Positions 1 to 10,767 of a stretch of DNA of 64,000 nucleotides are shown one piece after another. This stretch comes from Gnetum montanum (Eukaryota > Streptophyta > Gnetopsida > Gnetales > Gnetaceae): positions 730,219 to 794,218 of the forward strand of contig MNCI01030304.1 in the NCBI GenBank assembly GCA_015680685.1. Direction: 5' to 3'. Both the position numbers and the translations under genes were made by a program. The notes beneath the pieces are model-generated. The model was not told where the DNA came from. It made no database searches and was given only the letters and a program-made list of their open reading frames with translations. Numbering within the stretch: position 1 is the first letter of the stretch; each line of letters opens with the position of its first letter.

Positions 1-399
1 GAGGACACTCGTTGGCAGTCGCGTCCCAAACGGTCGCCAACATATCCAAAAGGTCAAAGACATTTGAAATCAGTTGTCCAATTTCCACCAATTAATCCAA
101 CAACTCCTTATGCTGGGCTACGCTCAATTTGTTGCTAATTGTTCCTATGGATGTCTACACATCTCTGAGTGCAGAAACATTTGGTATAAACATTGCAGAT
201 GTATTTAATGCTTCAAAAATTCTATCAACAACCACCTCTACTATTGTCTCCAACCCATGGTGTTGCATCACCAAGACAGTTACCCCCTTACCCTCCTCTA
301 GATACACCAAGAAAGTAGCAACATTGATAGAGATGTCTATGAATCACTACTATTATGAGAGAGAGACCATTACCTCTTGAACACTAAGATTTGATCTCA

Positions 400-1610
400 C
401 AGGCAGCTTTGTTCTTTGAGCTAAAAATATTGGTTCACCTTCCTCCATCTTGCTGATGATTCAAGCCACTTCGTTGAGCTGACTCATCGCTAGGCGATAC
501 ACAACTAAATTACCACCACTTGTTCCTACTCGTTGCTCCTACTCATGCAAAACTTGCTCTTGGATCTTGCACATTCATTCAAGGATAGTGTGGGACTCCA
601 AAATTATTTCGTGAGTGGGAAGTAAAGGTGGTGGTTGTTGCTCCTCTTCCTTAGTTATGGTTTGGGTCTTATCTTTCATCATTTCTACCCAAGAGGCAGA
701 AGGAGTATGATGAATTGTATCATAGGTGTAGTAAACTATTCTTGCTTTTTTACATAATTTTTTGATGAGGCAGGGAAAGGGCAGGGCCTTGCTTTCACAT
801 TCATTTTCCTTAAATTGCTTCTCTATCTCTAGATAGATCAATTGTGGAAGGTTCACAGGGAATTTTTCACTCAAATCAACACATGCATGGGTGGAAAAGG
901 TAGGCATCTTACTGAGCCTCACTATCAAATTGAGGTAATCAACCACTATCTTGAAATATACTCACTCCGCTAGGGTGAGCATGCCATAATCCTTACGATC
1001 CACTCTATAACATCGTTGGGTCCATTCCTTCTTTTTCTTTAGGTTTTCTTGTGTAGAGATATCTACCAAATTTGTTCCAATATTAGGCAACCCAAGGGCC
1101 TATGCAATGGCCTTCATCGAGTAGGACACCTGAATGTCCTTGATCTTCATAATGGCTCTTGCCTACCTACTGTTCTAGAAGAGATATGTCTCCTCCATGT
1201 ACCATTTCCCATTGGAACTGATGATTGGCCACATGGGAGAGTTTTATAACTGCATCTTAACTTTTGGGGGAGCATGTTCTAAGAATGTTCCAAAGTTCAA
1301 TTCTTGGAAAACTAAACGTTGGATGTCGCAAGGCTTGATCTGATCAAGGCAGACCTGAGTCAATGTGACCTCTAATCTTAACACTGGTCCTGGAACCTCA
1401 TCTTGATGGGATTGTTTAGTTACAGTCATTTCCTTAGGAATCTATCAGACATATTCCACTTGGGGCTCCTCTTGAAAAGGTCCCATTGCATGAGTTTCTA
1501 TTGCCTTATTCTTGGGCTTGTTCTTGTTGCTCCCTTCCAGCTCTAGGTCGTTTATCCCATGGTTGAGATGGTCCTTCTTCTTGTGGGAATTTTGGTCTAG
1601 GTGTCATCTA
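400..1610 (-). pseudogene. 3' accessory ORF of element A (broken)
   Basis: Two minus-strand open pieces (575-946, 1244-1429) and the frames between them resemble the equivalent region of element C (about 58.78-59.72 kb). Shared residues include LEVTLT and a spaced EL-FG-FLE block. The 575-946 piece has the pattern FPVNLPQLIY then ALPFPCLIKKLCKKA, which recalls the LPF-LIT-LC motif of plant transposon-protein domains (Pfam Transposase_32 / ATHILA ORF1 type); that family link is from memory and tentative. The ORF lies downstream of integrase in the sense direction, where Athila elements carry their extra ORF. No transmembrane segment was noticed, so an envelope role is not supported. Confidence 0.5.
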
Positions 1611-3600
1611 TAATCACAACATGACCAAGAATTAGCACTTAATGTGGAAGTTTGAAACATTTGAAATTCCTTATCCCTTGGGTAGTTACACTTGGCTAAG
1701 TTATGATCATGGCTGGTTTGATTATTCTAATGTTATTTTATTATTATCTGATAAATAGGTTATTGAAGTATGCTAGAGGGGTTTAACTCTCATAGGTTGA
1801 TGATTTAATATTATTTTATTCATTAAACCCATGGGGAAGTTAGAAAAATTCAAAAAAAAATTCTATCAAATACCTAAGGTTTGTGGCACCCATGACTTAA
1901 AGTGTAGATCCAAAAGCTATAAGGCTAAAGAACGAAGTGAATTAGACAAACGATTTAAAAGTTACATGCGCTATAAGGTTTTGAGCTCTAAAAAATTGCA
2001 AAAAGTCCCCTTACATTTGAAGAAAATGGAAAAAGTCTTCTAAGTGGTGGACACTATATATATAATTTTTCCCATGCATGGACTGGGCCTTGTCAATATG
2101 GCCTAGTCAACACGGTCAGGTGCATTAACTAGGTCTAGTTGGTGCTACTATTAAATACCATTGACCAAGTTAAAATTTGAAAAATACAAAGATTTTTTGA
2201 ATGAAGTTGGAGTCAAATGGAAGCCCAAAAAGCCATGAACACAATAAGATACACAAAGAGGGCTTGCGATTTCTTAAAAGATGGAGAATGATTGGAGAAA
2301 TGACTTAAGGAGCACATAGTTGGATGCAACCCATGGGGAATGCAAAAGATTTGATTGACAAAATGCCTAAGGATAAGAGACTTAACAAGCCCAACCAAGA
2401 GTTATGCAAGTGGATCCTCCCCATAGTAGGCTTATGCCCTTTTTTCCCTAGCATAATCTCAATTAAGGAATATAAGGACCCCACAGTTGATTAATGGTTA
2501 TGAAAAGTTAAGGACCGAATCCCAAAGAATCTACCTAAGAAGTTCAACACATCAAACTAAGACATTAAATAAAAATATGAAAATTGGTAGTGAGGTGAGT
2601 TATGGAAAGCATTGATGGATGATATAGAGAGTGGAATGGGTTTCTCAATCACAATCACATGAATTCCTTTGTGAATTTCATGGTTAACTGACCCAATAAA
2701 GTCCATCCTTAGTCCAAACAAAAACCAATCACTTTCAGTGACTTTGCATCACCACTTTAGGATTAGTCCACCCCCTCAAGACACAAGGATGCTCCCATAA
2801 ATAATCACCATTCCTCATTTGAGAAGGAAAGAGAAGCAAGAAGTGAGAAAGGGTCTTAGTTAGAGGGGACTTTCAAGCATGGGTAACATGTCTTTCTAGT
2901 CCCATAACCAATGCTTCTAGCTTTTTTATTTTGTGTAAGGGGTATCCTTTGAATTCCCATCATGTTTTTTTTTGGTATTTTATGTTTTTATGAATTTTCG
3001 GATGGGAACTGCACCATGCAAAGACTTATTCAACTTCCTATTATTGGTTGACACGGAACGGTAAGAAATCCATGAAAACACACATGCACTCAAGTAAGTA
3101 GAGAGGCATAAAGAGTATTGAATCCCCTTAAAGTCACACCCTTTTCAAACCTTTGAATCCTTCTCAAGTTTGGAAACTACAAAGGTCACAAGTTCATTAA
3201 AGTTTTATTAATGAAAAAGGGGCCTCATACTTTCAAAACTAGGAAAATCATAGAGTTGGTGGATGGGTGGATGATGTGGACTCACTACTTATTCCATGAA
3301 AAAGAAACCTACCTTAGTCATTGGACATTAAAATTCAAAAATAGAAATCATACATTAGCAATTAAAAACATTAGGTACAAACCACCATTAGTAAATAACT
3401 ACAACATCACTGAGTCCTGTTAGCAAAAAAGGACTTTTATTAGAAGATAAGAAAAATTCATACAAAAATAAAGGAAAATATAAAAAAATTGTAAAATATT
3501 CAAAAAAATAAAACATACTAATGATGTTGTAAAACAAAAATTGGAAAAATAATGGTGTAAACCAAAAAAGTAGAAAAATGGAAGGGGCACTTATATAGTT
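1611..3600. other. Non-coding spacer of element A between integrase and accessory ORF
   Basis: No coding domain was recognised; the short open frames here are not convincing. Blocks recur in B and C. The stretch around 2400-2450 (AAGTGGATCCTCCCC, then TAGGCTTATGCCC) matches about 28117-28160 in B and about 60483-60510 in C. The block at 2700-2920 matches 28400-28610 and 60860-61070. The spacer is therefore an inherited part of the element family. Confidence 0.55.
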
Positions 3601-3625
3601 AGCATGAATTCCCATCTCCCCCACA
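3601..3625 (-). other. Internal polypurine tract downstream of integrase (element A)
   Basis: The minus strand reads GTTGTGGGGGAGATGGGAA just after the integrase frame. Element B has the same feature at about 29305-29325 (CATGGGGGAGATGG). Plant Athila-type elements commonly have such a G-rich purine stretch here, where it could prime plus-strand DNA synthesis. The role is inferred. Confidence 0.4.
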
Positions 3626-3649
3626 ACTAAGTTGAAAATAGGAGATCTG

Positions 3650-4760
3650 AAAGATTAAGTGAGGTCATCCATCCGATGAGGCACTTCTTGCATTGACTCA
3701 TGAAAAGGTTTGACTTGTTGTGTATTAACTGGCTGCTTTTTGTTTAAGCTCTCAAATTTGTAAATCAACATGGCCCCAAAAGGAAAGATTTCATAAATGA
3801 TATATGGTCATTTCCACAATGTCTAAAGCTTAGTTTGTTAAGGTATGTGTGTGGGGTTCTAGTAGAGGACCTTGTCTCCATATTGAAATTCCACTTTCCT
3901 TATCCTAAGGTCATGGCATTGTTTAATGAATGCTTTGTGCACTTTATTCAAGAACAAGGCCACCAATTGATTCTCATCTAGCATGTTAAGGTTTATTGAT
4001 CTCTCTTTTTGTGCTAGGCTTAAGTCAAGTTCAAGATCACAAGCTATTGAAAGTATATAGAGCTTGGATTGAATTGGCAAAGTTGGTAATTTTTTGTACA
4101 CCAGCTCATAGGGAGAGTAGCCTATAGGGAGTTTTCATGCTCATCGGTATGCCCAAAGGGCATCATTAAGTTTTTTGCTCCAGTCTCTTCTATATTTGCT
4201 AATTGTTCTTGCTAAGGTCTTTATGATCTCCATATTGGTAACCTCTGCTTGACCATTGGCTTGGGGGTGGTAGGGTGTTGTTAATTTATGTTCAACCCCC
4301 AAGCATTGCATGAGCTTATGAAAGGTAGCACCTATAAAATAAGGCCCATTGTCAAAAATCAGTGCACATGGAACTCAACACATGTTTACAACATTTTGTT
4401 GTACAAACTATGCAGCAATGGAAGATGTATAGTTAGTGATGACTATTGCTTATGCCTATTCCATACAATAGTCAATAGTTACTATTATGTACACCTTTCA
4501 ATTTGACATGGGTGTGATGGGACCCCATGAAGTCTATGCTCTAAATGTCAAAGGGTTCCAGTGTTTGGATCCACTGCTAAGGTTCCTTCATTCGAGCAGT
4601 CATCCCATTGTCTCATTAACAATGTTCACAAGAGTGGATGAATTGGTGAGCATTCTTGAAGATTGTTGACCAATAGTACCCTTCCATCAATATTTTAATG
4701 GTTGTGCATCTTCCTACATAGTGGCCCCCAAACCAAGTCATTAATTCACACCTTGTAAAG
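3650..4760 (-). pseudogene. Element A integrase (broken)
   Basis: The minus-strand frames show a catalytic-core start of type IDFMG near 4520-4540. Further on is a block equivalent to YHPQANGQAEVTN near 4230-4270, which is the integrase stretch before the catalytic glutamate. Then comes PIGYSPYELVYKKLP near 4080-4130 and the clean open piece 3859-4101 ending in a YGDKVLY motif at the C-terminal DNA-binding part. Stops interrupt the frame at several points. Integrase would join the cDNA to host DNA; this copy is dead. Element C has the same domain at about 61.95-62.80 kb. Confidence 0.75.
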
Positions 4761-4959
4761 GTATTCATTAATCTCCATCAAGTGCTTGGCTTAATGAAGA
4801 AACTATTGTTTCTTCCAATGATCTACCTCTTGTGGAATCTCTTAAGTTAGAAGATAAGTGAGGATGCCATTATACCATTTTAGTTCAATAGACACATGTT
4901 CATTTATTACATCAGCAAAGAGAAGTTTATCAGAAAATTGATTAGATAGTGGTCTTTCA

Positions 4960-5480
4960 TCCTCTTTATTATCCCATTGTAACCGAGATAAGTAATCAGC
5001 AACCACATTCTCAATCCCCTTTCAATCTACCATTGTAAGATCGAACTCCTGTAAGATCACCAGCCACCATATGACACAAGGACTCACCATTGGTTTATTC
5101 ATTAGTAAGTGCATGGCACTATGATCAGTGTGCACAAAACCTTATATCTAAGCACATAGTGCCTAAACTTCTCCAAAGCATATACCATCACATTAACTCT
5201 TTCTCTGTTGTGGTGTAATTAAGTTGGGCACCCATAATGCTTTGGCTTATGCAGTGGATGTAATATGGACATTTTTTATCATCCAACCGCATAAGCACAT
5301 CTCCTAAGGCATAGTTTAATGCATTTGTCATGATGTGAAATGGATGGAACCCATCAAATGCTTGTAGAATTGAAGTCTCTACAAGCTTCTCCTTAAGTTG
5401 CTAGAATGCCTTTTTGCATTCCTTAATCTATATAAGTAGAGCATCTTTCTTTGTGAGCTCAACTAATGATTACATAATCT
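4960..5480 (-). pseudogene. Element A RNase H region (broken)
   Basis: Lying between integrase and RT on the minus strand, this stretch has fragments corresponding to the Ty3 RNase H: a start like ALNYALGDVLMR near 5290-5320, a YTTTEKEL-type block near 5200-5220 and a TD/H-SAM block near 5100-5140. Element C shows the parallel HTNHSPIFFLINK block near 63.25-63.30 kb. The assignment rests on order and residual motifs. Confidence 0.6.
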
Positions 5481-6245
5481 TAGAGAAATTCTTTATGAAT
5501 CACCAATAGTAGCCAGTGTGTCCAAGGAATGACTAGATATCTTTAATGATTTTTGGTTGGCAAGTTATTCTTTGGATGACCTGAATCTTTTTAGGGTCCA
5601 CCTTAGTCCCTGCTTGAGAAATTCTATGCCCCAACACAATGCCCTCCTAGACCATAAGATGGCTCTTTTGCCAATTGACACAAAGATTAGTCTCCATACA
5701 CCTTATAAGCACTTTCTCAGGGTAGTCCAGGGCTTGCTCAAATGTAGCATCATAGGTGGAGAAGTCATCCATGAAGACTTCCACCTCACTACCAATCTAC
5801 TACAAAATAATTCTTAGGACAAGGCATTAGAAAGTTGTAGGGGCATTGCATAAACCAAAGGGCATCTTATGATATGCAAAAGTTTCCCAAGGACTTGTGA
5901 ATGTTGTTTTGGCCTAATCCTTGGGCATGATCTGAATTTGGTTATAGTCATTATAACCATCCAAAAAGCTATAATAGTAATGCCCAAAAATAGTGTCTAA
6001 CACCTGGTCCACAAATGGCAATGGAAACTGATCTTTGAACATCACCATGTTCAATAGCCTAAAATCAATATAGCCCTGCCACTTGCCATTCTTCTTTGGC
6101 ACAATTACAAATGGGCTAACCCATTCACTATTTGTAATTGGATAGATGAACATTACCTTGAGAAGTTGTTCAATTTCCTCTTTGATGATTTGTTTCAATT
6201 TAAGGTTCAACCGCTACTATGGCTGCCTCTTTGGATTCATGGCTA
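5480..6245 (-). pseudogene. Element A reverse transcriptase (broken)
   Basis: The open piece 5914-6210 reads through the Ty3 RT start: IIKEEIEQLL, then SEWVSPFVIVPKKNGKW, then DFRLLN and the DQFPLPFVDQVLD block. Further left the frame gives KMPFGLCNAPTTFQ near 5840-5870 and the catalytic FMDD followed by FS near 5760-5785. FMDDFS rather than YVDDIL is characteristic of Athila-type RT. At least one stop separates the two halves, so it is a pseudogene. Confidence 0.85.
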
Positions 6246-6458
6246 GGTTAATATAGATGAGATGCTAGCATATCATAGGATTAATCCCTATGATTGTAGG
6301 ATATGATAAAGCAAAGGTTGTTGGCCATTTGTTAACTACCTTCAACATCATCCTTTTCTACTCAAGAGTAAGGTTGGCATTGATTATCACTAGCTTGCCA
6401 TTATTTAGAAATGCATATTTCATGCTGATAGGTAGAGTTTTTAACTCTAAGGGCTTCC

Positions 6459-6524
6459 ATTTAAGACTATCAGGGATTTCCAACTCTCTCACATTTAAGA
6501 CTATAAGGGATTTCCAACTCTCTC
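6459..6524. repeat. Tandem duplication, 32-bp unit
   Basis: A 32-bp unit at 6459-6490 is repeated at 6493-6524 with a 2-bp spacer and one visible difference (TATCAGGG against TATAAGGG). It lies between the RT and protease regions and would have disturbed the reading frame. Confidence 0.85.
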
Positions 6525-6659
6525 TAATTGGTATCATAAGGTTCATCATTAGAGAGTTGGCGATGAACTTGCTTTAGTTCATCCATGCTTTCAACATAGG
6601 CACAAGTTAGGCTTTTAGTAGGTTCCATGCAAAGTGTGTTGCTCTCATAATTAGTTTTT

Positions 6660-7240
6660 AGGAAATGGGTAACCTCCTATTTTGTGGCTACTGCATACAG
6701 GCACTCTTAGATATCATATTCATCTACACACTGTCTGCATGCTTTGATTGATGTGCTTTTAATAAACCAAAGTTTCTACACACAGTTGAACTATGTATCA
6801 CTATACGTGATGCATGGAACTCGCTTCTTCTCAATCTTTCAAAGTGCGTTTTCCTTGGAAATCTCTAGGGAAAGATCTCTGATGCCCTTTCATGCATTAA
6901 CACAACCAAGCCCTTCCCATAATGATTGGGAAGTCCCCCTTGCAATTGTCAACTTTGATTACTAGGAAATCAGTAGGATACAACCACCAATAGACAGTGG
7001 CCACAATGTCCTCCACTAGTCCCAAGAAAATAGTGATGGATTGTTCTGCTAATTCTAAACAAATGTTGCTGTTCTTGAGAAGGGGTACGTTCTAGGCATT
7101 GTACATTTTGTGGAAAATCAGATTAACACTAGAACCTAAATTAAGAAGAGCCTTACATGGCTCATTTCCTACAATCTACAAGTAGATGAGTGGACTTCCA
7201 GGATCAACTCTTTTCCCGGGAAGGTTGCCAGCCTTGATCC
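6660..7240 (-). pseudogene. Element A protease region (broken)
   Basis: The minus-strand sequence parallels the better-preserved protease of element B (about 29540-30010). The block at 6800-6850 matches B at about 29636-29690. The region about 7100-7180 corresponds to the active-site segment, read in B as DLGSGVNLIS. Athila-type elements carry a retropepsin-like aspartic protease between gag and RT that processes the polyprotein. Stops show this copy is dead. Confidence 0.6.
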
Positions 7241-7329
7241 AATTAGATACAGCATGGGTTAACATGACAATACAGATCTTGGGAGATGTTTAATTTAAAG
7301 AATTCTCGAAAGGAATAGATGTAGAGGAT

Positions 7330-9720
7330 GAAGGAGACACAGGACGACTAGCTACATAAGTAGGTGAGGGTTTTGTAGGACTATTGGTTTATAAGAATAG
7401 TCTTTTATAGGATTTTTGTTTTGAACCACTTGGTTGAGGAGTTGGCTATAAGTTAATAGCCCTGGTAGTGTTATGTTGCTACGAATGCGTAGGAATTTTG
7501 CCTTGCATAGATGGAGCAGGCTGTAATTAGGTTGAGGATGGAGGAACATGTGTTGAAAAATAAGGAGGGTGATAAGGATATGGGGGTTCCCCTTTAGGAG
7601 ATGGAGAATGAGTTCAGTAATACTTTGAAGGGTAGTAGTAATGTTGAAAAGAAGCGTGACTAGAGGAGTCACATAGAGATTTAGGTTGTTGAACATAGTA
7701 CCCATATAGATCTAGCTACCTATAAAGGTATTGCTACCTTGGTGGTGGCATCCCCCATGACTGTGGATGCTACCACTAATGGTACTGCTTGTATAGTTGT
7801 GGTGGACCTCCACTTGGATAATAAGCCTATTATTGTTAGTGAAACTGCCTTGGGTTTCCTTGAGGATAAGTTACCCTTCTGGGTGCTTACCTTTGTGCTA
7901 GTGTAGGTTTTAGAGCATACATTCCAAATTCTTGTAAGTGTGACACAATAGGGTAACATCCCTTGGTATGTTCATATTGACAGATATTACACCCACAAAC
8001 ATCATCTGATTTTGACTTCACAACCTCTTCTATTGCCACAACCTTGCCCTTACCCCTTTGGTAGGCACGTTCAACTTCTTTTCTTCTCCTATAGTTACAA
8101 TCACTACCTTGTTCTTTGGATTCTTTTGCAATTTTTAGAGCATTTTAAAATTTTTCATCCAAAGATTCTCACATTTTGTCAATGTTAGCCAAAATTTCAA
8201 ACACAGATTTTTGAATTTGCAAGGTTTTTCACTGCACCAATTCATCAAGTGGTACCTCCCCCTCACTATCATAGAATCAAACCTTCTTTTTTTCTAATGG
8301 AAGGGTCTTGATTATACTCCTCAGCACTTTCCCATTTTCTTAACTCACTTTCTTCTTTTGCAACCTACTCAATCAACCTTTAAATCTAATGGGCTCTTAG
8401 TTCTAATAGTCTCCCTTGGGCATATATCCCAAGAGTTCTCCTTGTTTTGAATTAGATCCCATCTATGATATGGCAAATTTGCTCCCGTTGAGAATAACCA
8501 TGGCCAGGAAATCTATTCAAAAGAAAATAATACCTACCCATGACTATGTCCAAGGGTTCATTTGTTGCTTGTCACCAGCCTTGGATTTTCTTTCTCAAAT
8601 TGGACACTCTAGAGTACATATGATATTTGTCATTAAACAACTCAAGCATTATACTCCATCTATGAATTGATTCTAGCTCCAACAAGCAATACCAACTTTC
8701 TACTTCTTTTATGAGTGTTCTAGGAAACCAATTAAGATTTAGCCAATCATTTTCTATGTTTTGCAAGGCATAGGCATCGTGAAAGCCCTGAAGATGCATC
8801 TGTGGATCTGAGTTATATGCCTAATCAAATCTGTGGATATTGTTCATATCCAATCACTTGATTCTATTATCTTTCACATGCTTGGTTGGAATCCTGACTA
8901 CCTCTACAATGTTTAGCATGCTTCAAGTTGCTAGTAAGGGCTCATCATCGTCATGATTTCAATGATGCCTATAATTTCCCCTACTATCCCCTTCATTCAT
9001 GGCAAGGCCTACGATCATTATCCCACTATTCACCTCCATCACAGTCTTGTCCCTTGTGGTTTTGATTAGATTCAAAGGAGGAAGAAAAAGATGTAGATGA
9101 AGAGGAAAAAGAGGAAGGAGAACTACCACCACCATGATTTTTCCACCTTCTCTTCACTTGTCATGACCACAATCATCAAGTTTTCTATCATCATGATGCT
9201 TTCTCAAGCCCCAGCCTTAACTCCCACTTTTTCGTGAATCGAGATAGCTAATAATGAACTACAAATTTAGGTTTAAGCCCCCTTCACCAAATTTAAGGGG
9301 TGGAGAATCTTCATGTTGAGAACCCCCAAAGGAAGGATCTTTATTATCATCTTGATTCAACAGGAACAAGGGGTTGATGAACCATTTCCCCTTCGTAGCT
9401 TCATGGTGCTTCTCCTAGTGCCAATTTCATTTGTGTTGTGTTTCTATGGGACAATAGTCCTGATAGTCATGCTCCTACACAACATATTCATCATGGAGGT
9501 CTTGGATGCCTAACCTCTTAAGAGTGTGGAGCAACATCCCAGGAATAGATTGGTCAAGAGGCAACACAATGTTGCCCTTTATATCTCTCCACCACAACTA
9601 CTCATCTTAATGCAGGATGAGGGTGAAATCAAGTATAGACTCATTTGGATGAGTGTACACCACTTTGAATTCTTGGGGCATTGGTCGTTTTGAACCATCA
9701 TGCCTATGAGAAGAAGACAT
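7330..9720 (-). pseudogene. Element A gag (broken)
   Basis: The start codon is probably at 9718-9720 (minus strand ATGTCTTCTTCTCATAGG), the counterpart of the B gag start at 31738-31740. The N-terminal part gives THPNESILDFTLILHQDE and NIVLPLDQSIPGML, nearly the same as in B. Open pieces lie at 8572-8799, 7720-7959 and 7352-7705. A zinc knuckle of unusual spacing, CNICQYEHTKGC, is encoded at about 7951-7997. Gag would form the capsid-like particle and package the RNA. Several stops and frameshifts are present. Confidence 0.75.
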
Positions 9721-9861
9721 TTTGGATTAGAGAAAAAGTTAGTGTGCTTAAATTATAATTATAATCATTGATTTTTCAAATGATTCTAACCTTAGGATTC
9801 ATTCTAATGATCTTAAATAATATTCATTAAGTCCTAGATAGCACACGTATCAAACTAGAAG

Positions 9862-9879
9862 TCCCTGGCAACCGCACCA
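9862..9879 (-). other. Primer binding site of element A (tRNA-Asp type)
   Basis: The minus strand reads TGGTGCGGTTGCCAGGGA, one base from the LTR end. It matches 16 of 18 positions of TGGCGCCGTTGCCGGGGA, the complement of the plant tRNA-Asp 3' end, which is the usual primer site of Athila-type elements. Confidence 0.8.
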
Positions 9880-9880
9880 A

Positions 9881-10767
9881 TGATGAGCGTTGAGTAGACG
9901 TTACATCCAACCATAAGAATCACTAAGCATTCACACGCGATCCAGTCGAATTTTGTGGACTTATATCCTTCTAAGTACACTAGTCTCTAGGATGTGACAC
10001 TAACCATTATAATCGTTGTCTTCGTAATTACACTGGTGAAATGCAAGGGTATGGTTAAGTGCAATTGAGGCATATGATTTTTATCATTTTTATGTTTTAT
10101 GTTTTTAAGTCACCTAAGGATAAAGAATAATGAATAAAATAAAATAATTAAATTGCTACTTTAATGTAACTAGTTGCACCTAACTAATTCTAACATAAGC
10201 ATCCATTTCCACTTGCTATTCACATCCTGAACACATTTACCACTACTGGGTTACCAAACGTTAAATGTTATTAGGATTACCAAGTGCTAAGTGTATCTTC
10301 GAAATGGTCATGCTTATGTGCTTAACTAATCGCTATTTAATCTAGCTTAATTTAGCTTAATTGCTTAAAACATTCAAGAAAATTGCATAAAACATTAAAT
10401 GCAGAAATAAATAATTAATCTATTTCAAAGTGTTGTAAGGTTTATCAAAAAGCTTGCCTTTATTGCCACACACACTGCCACGATCAAGTACAACAGTGCT
10501 CGAATAAAGATCCATATACTTTTTAACTCCTACTGTAGGCACTTAGAAAAATATTCTGACTTTTGAATGACAAAACTGCAAGAGCTCCGCTACAACTATG
10601 ACAAAAGATGTCATAAACATTGCAGGTGAGCACGTATTTATAGGAAAAAACAAACACTACGTTGACGAGGCCACGTCAACACATTAAACCCCATGTCGTC
10701 ATTGCCACGTCAATGGGGCCATGTGAACAAGGCCTTGTTGACATAACCCAAAAAACATGACTCATAA
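9881..10767 (-). repeat. 5' LTR of element A
   Basis: On the plus strand the LTR starts TGATGAG next to the primer site and ends CTCATAA, a decayed form of the CTCATCA end seen in B. Internal blocks are shared with the LTRs of B and C, such as TATGATTTTTATCATTTTTA and the CACTACTGGGTTACCA stretch. The U3 part (10660-10760) is a cluster of CCACGTCAA and CATGT motifs. Length is 887 bp against 910 in B and 848 in C. Confidence 0.75.

Larger units (their letters stand above)
1..10767 (-). mobile_element. Element A: Athila-like Ty3/gypsy LTR retrotransposon, partial and decayed
   Basis: Read on the minus strand the order is 5' LTR (9881-10767), primer binding site, gag, protease, RT, RNase H, integrase, a non-coding stretch and a 3' accessory ORF that runs off the left edge. 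The gag-PR-RT-RH-IN order, a primer site matching the 3' end of tRNA-Asp and the RT catalytic motif FMDD followed by FS are all typical of the Athila/Tat lineage. Every coding domain has stops or frameshifts, so it cannot be active. The 3' LTR lies outside the window. Element C (54229-64000) is a second copy in the same orientation: positions 600-5900 here correspond to about 58.7-64.0 kb there. Confidence 0.85.

Noticed and set aside
575-946. Envelope gene of an endogenous retrovirus
   Set aside because: No signal peptide, membrane segment or glycoprotein features were seen; the pattern is closer to plant transposon-associated domains.
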